23,517 bases of DNA from CAZIGK01 sp964538615 (GTDB taxonomy: Bacteria; Pseudomonadota; Alphaproteobacteria; Rickettsiales; RI-342). The notes beneath the pieces are model-generated. The model did no database searches, was not told the DNA's origin, and saw nothing but the letters and a program-made list of their open reading frames with translations. The stretch lies in the NCBI GenBank assembly GCA_964538615.1, contig CAZIGK010000029.1, positions 1 through 23,517 of the forward strand, in the 5' to 3' direction. Of the stretch, positions 7,056 through 13,845 are shown one piece after another (positions within the stretch are counted from its first letter, which is position 1; every line of letters starts with the position of its first letter). A program made the position numbers and the translations under genes.

Positions 7056-7301
7056 ATGGACGCTCAACAGATTAGTAAATGGGGTAATAGTGCTGGGGTA
7101 CGCATCCCAAAACACCTATTGACTGCTGCACATTTGAAGCTGGAAGACATGGTTCAACTGCGCGTGGAAGATGGGCGCATTATCATTGAATCCGCCCCGG
7201 ATTCTCCCCCTACCCTGCAAGCACTCTTGTCGCGCATCACACCCGACAATCAACATGAAGACGTTAACACTGGCTCGCCGCAAGGCGCAGAGCAATGGTA
7301 G
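7056..7301 (+). CDS. mazE: MazE-type antitoxin (AbrB fold)
   Basis: An 81-residue antitoxin expected to bind and neutralise the adjacent MazF and repress its own operon. The N-terminal DNA-binding swapped-hairpin domain reads ISKWGNSAGVRIPK, followed by LKLEDMVQLRVEDGRIIIES. The C-terminal half is acidic and probably unfolded until it wraps the toxin. The frame is open further upstream to 6993, but that would run through the operator. The ATG at 7056 is chosen because GAGAG lies about 8 bases before it and the protein then begins as MazE normally does. It overlaps mazF by 7 bases. Confidence 0.92.
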   Translation: MDAQQISKWGNSAGVRIPKHLLTAAHLKLEDMVQLRVEDGRIIIESAPDSPPTLQALLSRITPDNQHEDVNTGSPQGAEQW

Positions 7302-7642
7302 GTAGCAAGAAAAAATATATCCCGGATACCGGGCATATTGTGTGGCTACAGTTCGACCCGCAAGCTGGCCACGAACAAGCAGGCCATCGGCCAGCCATCG
7401 TACTCAGCCCGCAGGCTTACAATGCCAAAACCAGCCGCATGTTTTGTTGTCCTCTGACCACCAAAATCAAAGGCTATCCGTTTGAAGTGTCCATTGCTGG
7501 AAACAGCACTCCGTCTGTTGCATTGGCGGATCAACTCAAATGCCTCGACTGGAAGGCACGTGGAGCGATATACAAGTCCACGGCCTCGAGGCAGGAAATT
7601 CAACACATCAAGCAGCTCATTGCCTGTATATTAGAACTGTAG
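7295..7642 (+). CDS. mazF: MazF-type mRNA interferase toxin
   Basis: MazF cleaves single-stranded mRNA at short specific sequences when free of antitoxin. The 115-residue protein strongly resembles E. coli MazF: YIPDTGHIVWLQFDPQAGHE, then QAGHRPAIVLSPQAYN, PLTTKIKGYPFEV and VALADQLKCLDWKARGA. The conserved arginine in HRPA and threonine in PLTTK, linked to catalysis in the family, are present. Its start overlaps the mazE stop (ATGGTAG), so toxin translation depends on antitoxin translation. It converges with the decarboxylase gene, whose stop is only 9 bases away. I see no separate terminator. Confidence 0.95.
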   Translation: MVGSKKKYIPDTGHIVWLQFDPQAGHEQAGHRPAIVLSPQAYNAKTSRMFCCPLTTKIKGYPFEVSIAGNSTPSVALADQLKCLDWKARGAIYKSTASRQEIQHIKQLIACILEL

Positions 7643-7651
7643 CAACTCAAT

Positions 7652-9100
7652 CTACTGCGCCAGATACTCTTCCGCCAACCCTTTCAAATGCGCCAGCGTA
7701 CCATCCAAATCTTCACGGGTGGTGCGAGGGTTGGTGCAGCACATGCGCAGGGATACCGTTCCCCGAATCGTCGTCGGCGCAATCAATGCATACCCCCGGT
7801 GAATGGTTTGCTTCGCTACCCACAGGTTCAGTGCGTTCAGTTGCTCTTCATCCATACCCGGCTGCACGTAGCGGAAATTCACAATCCCAATCCCCGCTGG
7901 CGCAATCGTCTGCCAATAGTCATGCGCATCCACCTGTGTCTGAATATAATCCGCACACCAGTTGCCGTGTTCTACCGCTTCCGCCATGGCATCCAGCCCA
8001 AAGACTTTCATGCTCATCCACAGCTTCAGAGCACGGAAACTACGGGTCAGTTGCACCCCATAATCATAAAAATTAATCTGCGGGTTATCCTGCAAGGTGC
8101 TTTGCTGGTCGTTTTCCAAAATCTCCAGATATTCCGCACTCACCCGGAAGGTATCTTTCAGCAATTCGCGGTCTTTCACCAACACGCACCCAATCTCATA
8201 GGGTTGAAAGAACCATTTATGCGGATCCACCGTTACAGAATCCGCCCGCTCAATCCCGCGCATCAGGTTTTTGCCACGCTCGGTCAGCATCGCGCCTCCA
8301 CCGTAGGCAGCATCGACATGCAACCATAAATCTTCCTGCTGACAAAAATCCGCCAGCTCATCCAACGGGTCCACCGCGCCAACATTGGTGGTTCCGGCAT
8401 TGGCAATGACACAAAACGGGTTCATCCCCCGGCTGCGGTCTTCATCCAGCCGCTTGCGCAAATCCTCCACATTCAGCCGAAAATCTGCTCCCGCAGGGAT
8501 CTTCCGTGCCTGATACGCCCGAAAGCCCAAAATCTTCAATCCTTTCGGTACCGATGAATGGGTCTGATCCGAAAAATACACCGTCGCATTGGCAATATTA
8601 TTTTTCAGCTTCACATGCCGCGCACAAATCAAGGCGGTCAGGCTGGCCATAGACCCCCCGCTGACAAATAATCCACCCCCTGTCTTCGGGTGACCAAAAA
8701 TCTGTCGCAACCAGTCAATGGCGGCCATCTCTACTTCCGCCACACCGGATGGCCCCAGCCACCCGCCAGAAAACACATTAAAGCTGGAAGCCAAGGCATC
8801 CGCCATTGCGGAAACAAAATTGCTCGGACTTGGCACAAACGAAAAATTACGGGGATGATCCGGGTGCGTCATATTGGCAAACACATGGTCTTGAATCAAA
8901 CCCAGAGCTTGTTCCGGTGCCATACCCGCCCGTGGCAAAGCTCCTCCCAATGCTCCGCGCAGTACAGGAGTTTCTGCCGGTGCCGTCACGCTTTGCTGAG
9001 GTAGCGTGCTGAAATGGGTCAAAATCGTCTCCAGCACCTTCTCGCCATAGCCGCGCATCTCATCAGGTGACAGGGTCAAATGAGGTTGTTTTGTCTGCAT
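7652..9100 (-). CDS. Group II PLP-dependent amino acid decarboxylase
   Basis: A 482-residue decarboxylase of the aromatic-L-amino-acid / glutamate decarboxylase group. Key residues are the PLP-binding Lys295 in DPHKWFF, His181 in SDQTHSSV (ring stacking) and Asp263 in HVDAAYGGG. FNVFSGGWLGPSGVAEVEM and FVSGGSMASLTALICAR match the fold. The likely reaction is decarboxylation of an aromatic amino acid, but substrate cannot be read from sequence; tyrosine, tryptophan, DOPA or aspartate/glutamate remain possible. The frame extends to 9220. I chose the ATG at 9100 because AAGG lies about 9 bases upstream, whereas the ATG at 9136 has none. It is a single gene, divergent from fpr, so its physiology is unclear. 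Confidence 0.87.
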   Translation of the reverse strand: MQTKQPHLTLSPDEMRGYGEKVLETILTHFSTLPQQSVTAPAETPVLRGALGGALPRAGMAPEQALGLIQDHVFANMTHPDHPRNFSFVPSPSNFVSAMADALASSFNVFSGGWLGPSGVAEVEMAAIDWLRQIFGHPKTGGGLFVSGGSMASLTALICARHVKLKNNIANATVYFSDQTHSSVPKGLKILGFRAYQARKIPAGADFRLNVEDLRKRLDEDRSRGMNPFCVIANAGTTNVGAVDPLDELADFCQQEDLWLHVDAAYGGGAMLTERGKNLMRGIERADSVTVDPHKWFFQPYEIGCVLVKDRELLKDTFRVSAEYLEILENDQQSTLQDNPQINFYDYGVQLTRSFRALKLWMSMKVFGLDAMAEAVEHGNWCADYIQTQVDAHDYWQTIAPAGIGIVNFRYVQPGMDEEQLNALNLWVAKQTIHRGYALIAPTTIRGTVSLRMCCTNPRTTREDLDGTLAHLKGLAEEYLAQ

Positions 9101-9288
9101 AATCAGGCACCTTAATCCGTTAGAATGTTCTTTCATGCCGCAGCAGGCCGTGCATTGTGCCGCTCGCATTCTCTGGCTATATCCCTCAAGCCCATAGCAT
9201 AGCTTTCCTGCCCGAAGCAAAGCAAAAGAGGTGCTTCCTGCATTGACGCAGCCAAGACATACACGCTATGTGTGACCTTTATCCTGTT

Positions 9289-9318
9289 TTCGCAGTCTAT
9301 CAGCCGTTATACTGCGAA
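9289..9318. promoter_or_regulatory. Palindrome over the fpr promoter
   Basis: TTCGCAGT (9289-9296) and ACTGCGAA (9311-9318) form a perfect 8-bp inverted repeat with a 14-base spacer. A good -10 box, TATACT (9308-9313), overlaps the right arm. There is no good -35, which suggests an activator-dependent or repressor-controlled promoter. It lies 43 bases upstream of the fpr ATG in the 260-base gap shared with the divergent decarboxylase. The rest of that gap shows nothing I can assign. Confidence 0.55.
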
Positions 9319-9360
9319 GGTTCGTATTCGTTGTTATCACCCTGCATGCCGGTATTCACC

Positions 9361-10176
9361 ATGACCAGCCTTTCACCGCAATCGCTTGTATATCAGGTTA
9401 ACCCCAACGCCCCGACAGAAGAAACCGTCCTCTCCGTCACCCACTGGACCGACAGCCTGTTTTCTTTTCGCATCACGCGCCCGGAAAGTTTCCGCTTCCG
9501 CTCCGGGGAATTCATTATGCTCGGCCTGATGCAGGATTCCGGCAAACCCCTCCTGCGCGCCTATTCCATGGCCAGCCCTGCGTGGGATGAAGAACTGGAG
9601 TTCTATTCCATCAAAGTACCAAATGGCCCGCTCACCTCACGCCTGCAACATATCCAGCCGGGGGATAAAATCCTCCTGGGCCGAAAAACCACCGGTACCC
9701 TCATTGCCGATGCGTTGCTCCCCGGCAAACGGCTGTATTTATTGTCAACCGGCACGGGCTTTGCCCCCTTTGCCAGCATCATCCGCGATCTGGAAACCTA
9801 CGACCGCTTCGAGCATATCATCGTCACCCATACCTGCCGTCAGGTCAAAGAACTGGGCTACAGCCAGAAAACCGTCACCGATACCCTCAACCACGAATTT
9901 CTGGGGGATATGGCACGTGGAAAACTCACCTATTTCGATAGCGTCACGCGGGAAGACTACCCCCGCACCGGACGCGTGACCGATCTCATCCGCGATGGCC
10001 GCCTGTTTACCGCACTGGATGTCCCTCCCCTCAACCCGGAACATGACCGCGTCATGATCTGCGGTTCCCACGAAATGAATCTGGAACTGAAAGACCTGCT
10101 GGAAGCTCTGGGCTTCACCATGGGCAACAACAACAACCCCGCCCATTATGTGATTGAAAAAGCCTTTGTGGGGTAG
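9361..10176 (+). CDS. fpr: Ferredoxin/flavodoxin-NADP(+) reductase
   Basis: Fpr moves electrons between NADPH and ferredoxin or flavodoxin. The 271-residue protein matches the proteobacterial two-domain enzyme. The FAD motif RAYS (66-69) sits in LLRAYSMASPAWDEELEF, the NADP motif GTGFAP is at 131-136, CGSHEMN lies near the C-terminus, and the protein ends YVIEKAFVG as expected. The open frame begins at 9268, but the ATG at 9361 gives the family length and lies downstream of the likely promoter. It is monocistronic and followed at once by a composite repeat. E. coli fpr belongs to the oxidative stress response; the palindrome here hints at its own regulator. Confidence 0.95.
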   Translation: MTSLSPQSLVYQVNPNAPTEETVLSVTHWTDSLFSFRITRPESFRFRSGEFIMLGLMQDSGKPLLRAYSMASPAWDEELEFYSIKVPNGPLTSRLQHIQPGDKILLGRKTTGTLIADALLPGKRLYLLSTGTGFAPFASIIRDLETYDRFEHIIVTHTCRQVKELGYSQKTVTDTLNHEFLGDMARGKLTYFDSVTREDYPRTGRVTDLIRDGRLFTALDVPPLNPEHDRVMICGSHEMNLELKDLLEALGFTMGNNNNPAHYVIEKAFVG

Positions 10177-10183
10177 GGGTTAT

Positions 10184-10362
10184 CCTTGGCTCCGCTCGGT
10201 TATTTTATTCCCTCCTTGCTCGACTCCTGTCTCGCAAATGAGGGCAGCTCAAGGCTGGCGCAGGCCTGCTTGCCTGCGCATTACACAACCATTGGTGTGG
10301 CAGTGCCCCTCTCACTACGTGCGGCTCAAAGGGTTCGGACTGCTGTCCTCACGTCTTGCCCC
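10184..10362. repeat. Composite intergenic repeat, long-core copy 1
   Basis: Starts CCTTGGCTCCGCTCGG, the same head as the short-core copies, and ends with a tail (CCTCTCACTACGTG to CGTCTTGCC) related to theirs. The core instead begins TTATTTTATTCCC and holds a nested hairpin at 10210-10244 (CCCTC, TTGC, GAC, loop TCCT, then GTC, GCAA, GAGGG). A perfect 8-bp hairpin GCGCAGGC-CTGCTT-GCCTGCGC follows at 10258-10279. It begins 8 bases after the fpr stop. Bases 10363-10421 after it show only a degenerate CATGCCCGCATAGGC. Confidence 0.88.
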
Positions 10363-10421
10363 GATAACCTGAAAAAAACCAAATCATGCCCGCATAGGCG
10401 CGCACATAAAACCCAAAAACA

Positions 10422-10496
10422 TGGTGCCGCTGGGCAGGATTGAACTGCCGACCTCGTCATTACCAATGACGCGCTCTGCCACTGAGCTACAGCGGC
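10422..10496 (-). tRNA. tRNA-Thr (anticodon GGT)
   Basis: A 75-base tRNA with encoded CCA. The acceptor arms GCCGCTG and CAGCGGC pair fully. The D arm is GCTC-AGTGGCA-GAGC, the anticodon arm CGTCA-TTGGTAA-TGACG, and the T arm GGCAG-TTCAATC-CTGCC. Loop positions 34-36 read GGT, decoding ACC and ACU threonine codons. It is convergent with fpr and divergent from the small gene at 10693. It stands alone, not in a tRNA cluster. Confidence 0.97.
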
Positions 10497-10604
10497 TCAT
10501 CAAACCATAAAACCGGGGCAATCATGCACACCCGGCACAGCAGAGGCCGCATACATGCCACAGCTTCCTGCCTTTGACAATATTTTTTTCACAAAACTGT
10601 CGTA

Positions 10605-10634
10605 TTGCTATGCAAGCATGGTTTACGCTATAGA
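10605..10634 (+). promoter_or_regulatory. Promoter for the small basic genes
   Basis: TTGCTA (10605-10610), an 18-base spacer and TATAGA (10629-10634) make a reasonable sigma-70 promoter. Transcription would begin near 10641, upstream of the genes at 10693 and 10867 and possibly of rsmC and rsuA. Confidence 0.4.
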
Positions 10635-10692
10635 ATCCCTTTTCTTCACCTCATATATGCCTTTTCGTTCACCCCCACCATTCGCAGCCCGC

Positions 10693-10863
10693 ATGATGCA
10701 AAAAACGCTTACTCCCACCAAAGCCAAATCCCTACCAGCACGCAAAACAAGCGCGCAACGCGAAACGGCGGAAAAGCGTAAAGCAGAAGCCCTGCGCGCC
10801 AACCTGCAACGGCGCAAGCAGAGCAGCAGTGCCACCCCTCCTCCCCCCGCAACAGAGGAGTAA
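10693..10863 (+). CDS. Small basic hypothetical protein (56 aa)
   Basis: The protein begins MMQKTLTPTKAKSLPARK, continues through a charged helix AEKRKAEALRANLQRRKQ and ends in a proline-rich PPPPATEE. The helix resembles short hypothetical proteins of alphaproteobacteria containing EALRxNLxRRK, whose function I do not know. The frame is open from 10555, but a promoter at 10605-10634 excludes the first part; starts at 10657, 10693 or 10696 are all possible and none has a good SD. Its end carries the SD of the next gene, so the two are coupled. Confidence 0.5.
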   Translation: MMQKTLTPTKAKSLPARKTSAQRETAEKRKAEALRANLQRRKQSSSATPPPPATEE

Positions 10864-10866
10864 CCC

Positions 10867-11244
10867 TTGGCCTGGTTCGCAGATACCAAAGCCCTGCTGA
10901 AAGCCAAGCTGAAGCGGCTCAAGAAAAAACAAAAGAAAAAAGACAAGCTACGCAAACGGCGTAAGCTGTATATTATTCTGGCGCACATGCTCTCCCACAA
11001 AAAGGAAACCGCACGCCGCCGCGCAGCAGATGACAACCTCCGCGCAGGTGCCCGCAGCCGGGGTCGTGCCCGCACACGAGAACGTGGCAGCCCGGACAAA
11101 CGGCTCAAACACACCGCGCAGGAAGAACAGCTCTGGAAATTACGCAGCATGACCCAGCGGGAAAAAACCCGCCACCGTAAACAGGAAGCCCTCAACCGCT
11201 GGACCATGACCGCCACCTCGGGTGGCATGTTCCGTGGCCGCTAG
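10867..11244 (+). CDS. Lysine/arginine-rich hypothetical protein (TTG start)
   Basis: A 125-residue protein, about one third Lys plus Arg. Residues 12-33 are a nearly unbroken basic run (KAKLKRLKKKQKKKDKLRKR), followed by a short hydrophobic patch LYIILAHML, then an arginine-rich middle and a Gln/Arg-rich helix ending GGMFRGR. The TTG at 10867 is a good start because GAGGAG lies 6 bases upstream and there is no ATG before residue 41. The composition suggests binding to nucleic acid or ribosomes, fitting the rRNA-modification genes downstream, but I recognise no family. A 201-codon frame on the opposite strand is judged a shadow. Confidence 0.6.
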   Translation: MAWFADTKALLKAKLKRLKKKQKKKDKLRKRRKLYIILAHMLSHKKETARRRAADDNLRAGARSRGRARTRERGSPDKRLKHTAQEEQLWKLRSMTQREKTRHRKQEALNRWTMTATSGGMFRGR

Positions 11245-11306
11245 GCGAATCCCCCCAACAACAGAGCGATGACAAAAACCGCCGACCGTACCCACAAGGA
11301 CACTCC

Positions 11307-12338
11307 ATGACCACGCCGGAATCTGCCGCCATCACCTACGCACTGGATGCCCTTGCTCCGCCCGGCACATCCCGCCTGTGGCTCTATGGCTCCCCCACCC
11401 AACCGCAGGATACGCTCTATCACCCCCACCAGCATGCCCTCAGCGCATGGCAGGCGCAGGGTGGCCAAACCCTCACGCATATCACGGATATTCCACCCCA
11501 CAGCTTCGATTGTGTTATCCTCACTGCCCCCAAACAACAGGAGGAAGCCTCCGGCCTGCTGGCACTCGCGCTGCAAACCTCCCGCAGTTGGGTGATAGCC
11601 GTCGCCGCCAATGATGCCGGTGGCAAACGCCTGCCTAACATGTTCGCAGCGTATGGTCTCCCGTATGACAGCCTCGCCAAGCATAAATGCCGCATCGTCT
11701 GGACGGAGTCTGCACCCAGGACGGATACTTCCCTCCTGCCCCCACAACTCCTGCATCTCAGCCCTCGCGCCATCCCTCTGGCAGGTGAATCATGGCTCAC
11801 CCAGCCGGGATTATTCGGCTGGAACCAAATAGACGCAGGCAGTCAGCTCCTGCTGCAAACCCTACAATCGTCAGCAACCCCAATCACTGGCCGGGTGGCA
11901 GATCTTGGCTGCGGCTATGGCTACCTCTCACGCCATCTGCTGCAACAATACCCCGCCATCACACAGTTGGATGCGCTGGATGTAGATAGCCGCGCTATCC
12001 ACTGCACCCAACACAACATCCCCGCAAGCTTTCACCCTAAAACCCACACCCTCTGGCAGGATATCACGACATGGCACCCCAGCCGACATTACGATACGAT
12101 TGTGATGAACCCCCCCTTCCATCAGGGCAAACAGGAAGACATCACCCTCGGTCAGGCCTTCATCCACAAAGCATGGTCTGCGCTCAGCCCCGGTGGCAGA
12201 TTGTACTGGGTCGCCAACCGGCACCTGCCCTACGAACAGCTTGTGCCGGACACCCAACAACTCAGCGCGGAAGGTGCCTTCAAAATCCTCACCACCCGCA
12301 AACCAACCTCCCCTAAGGCCACACAGAAAAAGCCATGA
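11307..12338 (+). CDS. rsmC: RsmC-like 16S rRNA guanine-N2 methyltransferase
   Basis: A 343-residue SAM-dependent methyltransferase of the RsmC/RlmG type. The N-terminal half is a degenerate methyltransferase-like domain (residues 1 to about 170). The catalytic domain has the SAM loop DLGCGYG (199-205), an acidic end of strand 2 in LDALDVDS, and the N-methylation motif NPPFH (268-272). E. coli RsmC makes m2G1207 in 16S rRNA; assignment to that exact base is inferred, since RlmG and related enzymes look alike. AAGGA lies 7 bases before the ATG. Its stop overlaps the start of the pseudouridine synthase as ATGA. Confidence 0.82.
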   Translation: MTTPESAAITYALDALAPPGTSRLWLYGSPTQPQDTLYHPHQHALSAWQAQGGQTLTHITDIPPHSFDCVILTAPKQQEEASGLLALALQTSRSWVIAVAANDAGGKRLPNMFAAYGLPYDSLAKHKCRIVWTESAPRTDTSLLPPQLLHLSPRAIPLAGESWLTQPGLFGWNQIDAGSQLLLQTLQSSATPITGRVADLGCGYGYLSRHLLQQYPAITQLDALDVDSRAIHCTQHNIPASFHPKTHTLWQDITTWHPSRHYDTIVMNPPFHQGKQEDITLGQAFIHKAWSALSPGGRLYWVANRHLPYEQLVPDTQQLSAEGAFKILTTRKPTSPKATQKKP

Positions 12339-13105
12339 CCCAGCATCTCCGCCTCGACCGCCTTCTCTCCAACCTCGGCTACGGTAGCCGGAAGGACGCA
12401 CAACGCTGGGTCGCGGAAGGGCTGATTACCCGCGACCGTCAACCCATCACCAAAGCGGATATGCGGGTGCCGCTGGAAGAAGTGCGGCAAGGCCGCTGGC
12501 AACTGCATGACGAACCATTGGATCCCCCGACGCCCATGGTGGTGATGCTGCATAAACCGCAGGGCTATATTTGCTCGCATGATGAACAGGGATTACTGGC
12601 CTATGACCTGCTGCCGCACCGCTGGCGCTGCCGCAAACCCGCACTGTCCATCGCCGGTCGGCTGGATAAAGAAAGTACCGGCCAACTCATCATCACAGAT
12701 GATGGTCAACTCCTGCATAAAATTATCCACCCGCGCAGCCATGCCATCAAAACCTATCAGGTCACATTGGCAGACCCGTTACAGGGTGACGAAACCTCCC
12801 TCTTTGCCAGCGGCAACTTCCTCATGCGGGGGGATGACAAACCCCTCAAACCCGCAGACTGGCAACCCACCGGCTCCCATGGCGGTGTCATGCGCCTGAG
12901 TGAAGGCCGTTTTCATCAAATTCGCCGGATGTTTCAAACGCTTGGCAATCAGGTCACAGCTCTGCATCGCAGCCATACAGGTGCGCTTGAACTCGGAGAT
13001 CTGCCGGAAGGACACTTCCGGCAACTCACCACAACCGAGGTATCCCTGCTTCTCACGCCTCCCCCTGCTTCTGACATCCGTTTAACCATGGCACCCCCCG
13101 AATAA
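12335..13105 (+). CDS. rsuA: 16S rRNA pseudouridine synthase, RsuA family
   Basis: A 256-residue RsuA-family enzyme, which isomerises uridine in rRNA (U516 in E. coli 16S). The N-terminal S4 RNA-binding domain reads LRLDRLLSNLGYGSRKDAQR. The catalytic domain has Asp111 in AGRLDKESTGQLIITDDG, preceded by MLHKPQGYICS, and GRFHQIRRMFQTLGNQV near the C-terminus. The related RluE/RluF subfamilies act on 23S rRNA, so the target base is not proven. The 4-base overlap with the RsmC-like gene suggests both modify the small subunit during assembly. A hairpin follows the stop. Confidence 0.88.
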   Translation: MTQHLRLDRLLSNLGYGSRKDAQRWVAEGLITRDRQPITKADMRVPLEEVRQGRWQLHDEPLDPPTPMVVMLHKPQGYICSHDEQGLLAYDLLPHRWRCRKPALSIAGRLDKESTGQLIITDDGQLLHKIIHPRSHAIKTYQVTLADPLQGDETSLFASGNFLMRGDDKPLKPADWQPTGSHGGVMRLSEGRFHQIRRMFQTLGNQVTALHRSHTGALELGDLPEGHFRQLTTTEVSLLLTPPPASDIRLTMAPPE

Positions 13106-13111
13106 ACACTC

Positions 13112-13139
13112 TATGGTGTGGTTTTGTGCCATCACCATA
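13112..13139 (+). terminator. Hairpin after rsuA
   Basis: TATGGTG-TGG and CCA-T-CACCATA form a 10-bp stem with one bulged T and a 7-base loop, starting 7 bases after the rsuA stop. No T-run follows, so it may be a processing or stability element rather than an intrinsic terminator. Confidence 0.4.
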
Positions 13140-13190
13140 CGTCATAGTCATCGTCAATAACCGTCATCCCCATTGCTTCAGGAGACCCCC

Positions 13191-13610
13191 ATGAGCCTCA
13201 TGTCCGAATTCAAAACCTTTGCCATCAAAGGCAATATGATCGATATGGCGGTAGGTATCGTCATTGGCGCCGCCTTCGGTAAAATTGTCAGTTCGTTGGT
13301 TGATAATGTCATCATGCCCCCAATCGGCCTGCTCATCGGCGGTGTGGATTTCAGCAACCTGAAGCTCATTCTCAAAGACGCCACCGCCACAACCGAGGCC
13401 GTCAGCCTTAATTATGGCCTGTTCCTTCAGACTTTGGTAGATTTCACCATCATCGCCTTCAGCATTTTCATGGTGGTGAAAACACTGAACCGCCTGAAAG
13501 CCTCGCTCGAAAAAAAGCAGGAACAGCAGGCCGCAGCTCCCGCCATCCCTTCAGCAGAAGTACAACTCCTCACCGAAATCAGGGATCTATTGCAAACCCG
13601 CGCATCCTAA
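13191..13610 (+). CDS. mscL: Large-conductance mechanosensitive channel
   Basis: MscL opens under membrane tension to release solutes during osmotic downshock. The 139-residue protein (E. coli 136) has the amphipathic N-terminus MSLMSEFKTFAIKGN, and the gate-lining TM1 MIDMAVGIVIGAAFGKIVSS. The conserved IMPPIGLLIGGVDF follows, then TM2 (LVDFTIIAFSIFMVVKTLN) and a C-terminal charged bundle ending LLTEIRDLLQTR. The start at 13191 has AGGAG 6 bases upstream; a TTG at 13173 is open but lies before the SD. It is probably its own transcription unit. Confidence 0.97.
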   Translation: MSLMSEFKTFAIKGNMIDMAVGIVIGAAFGKIVSSLVDNVIMPPIGLLIGGVDFSNLKLILKDATATTEAVSLNYGLFLQTLVDFTIIAFSIFMVVKTLNRLKASLEKKQEQQAAAPAIPSAEVQLLTEIRDLLQTRAS

Positions 13611-13708
13611 CCGCTGTCCATCGGCTCCCAACCGACCTCCGCCCCGATGCCCATCCACGTCATATACCGCTGCCGCGGCGAAAGTTTATCCCTGCCAGTC
13701 CGGGTTGC

Positions 13709-13724
13709 TGTGATTTTTCTCACC
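13709..13724. promoter_or_regulatory. CRP/FNR-family-type palindrome upstream of coxB
   Basis: TGTGA-TTTTTC-TCACC matches the CRP consensus TGTGA-N6-TCACA at 9 of 10 defined bases. It lies 121 bases before the coxB ATG. A possible promoter TTGCGC-N16-AATAAT (13731-13758) follows. A second inverted repeat, AAGTG-N8-CACTT (13783-13800), lies between that promoter and the gene. The rest of the 235-base gap (13611-13845) shows no small gene. Confidence 0.45.
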
Positions 13725-13845
13725 TAAGACTTGCGCCAAGGCATAAAAAAAGAATAATGCTGCCCTGTCTTTACCTGTTGTGAAGTGTTTTATGTCACTT
13801 GATATTAGGCATTGACACCGAATCGCATAGTCAGGAGTCCCTTTG

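Noticed and set aside
9101..9136. Longer N-terminus for the PLP decarboxylase
   Set aside because: The ATG at 9136 has no SD and the extra residues (Cys-rich) do not resemble the family.
10574..10579. Perfect -35 TTGACA as the promoter of the small gene
   Set aside because: No -10-like hexamer lies at 16-18 bases; TTGCTA/TATAGA downstream is a better pair.
10623..11228. A 201-codon open frame on the minus strand, antisense to the small basic genes
   Set aside because: It is Arg/Ser/Leu-rich with Phe runs, as expected from the complement of Lys/Arg codons. It would cross the promoter at 10605-10634, and the plus-strand frames have an SD and coupling.
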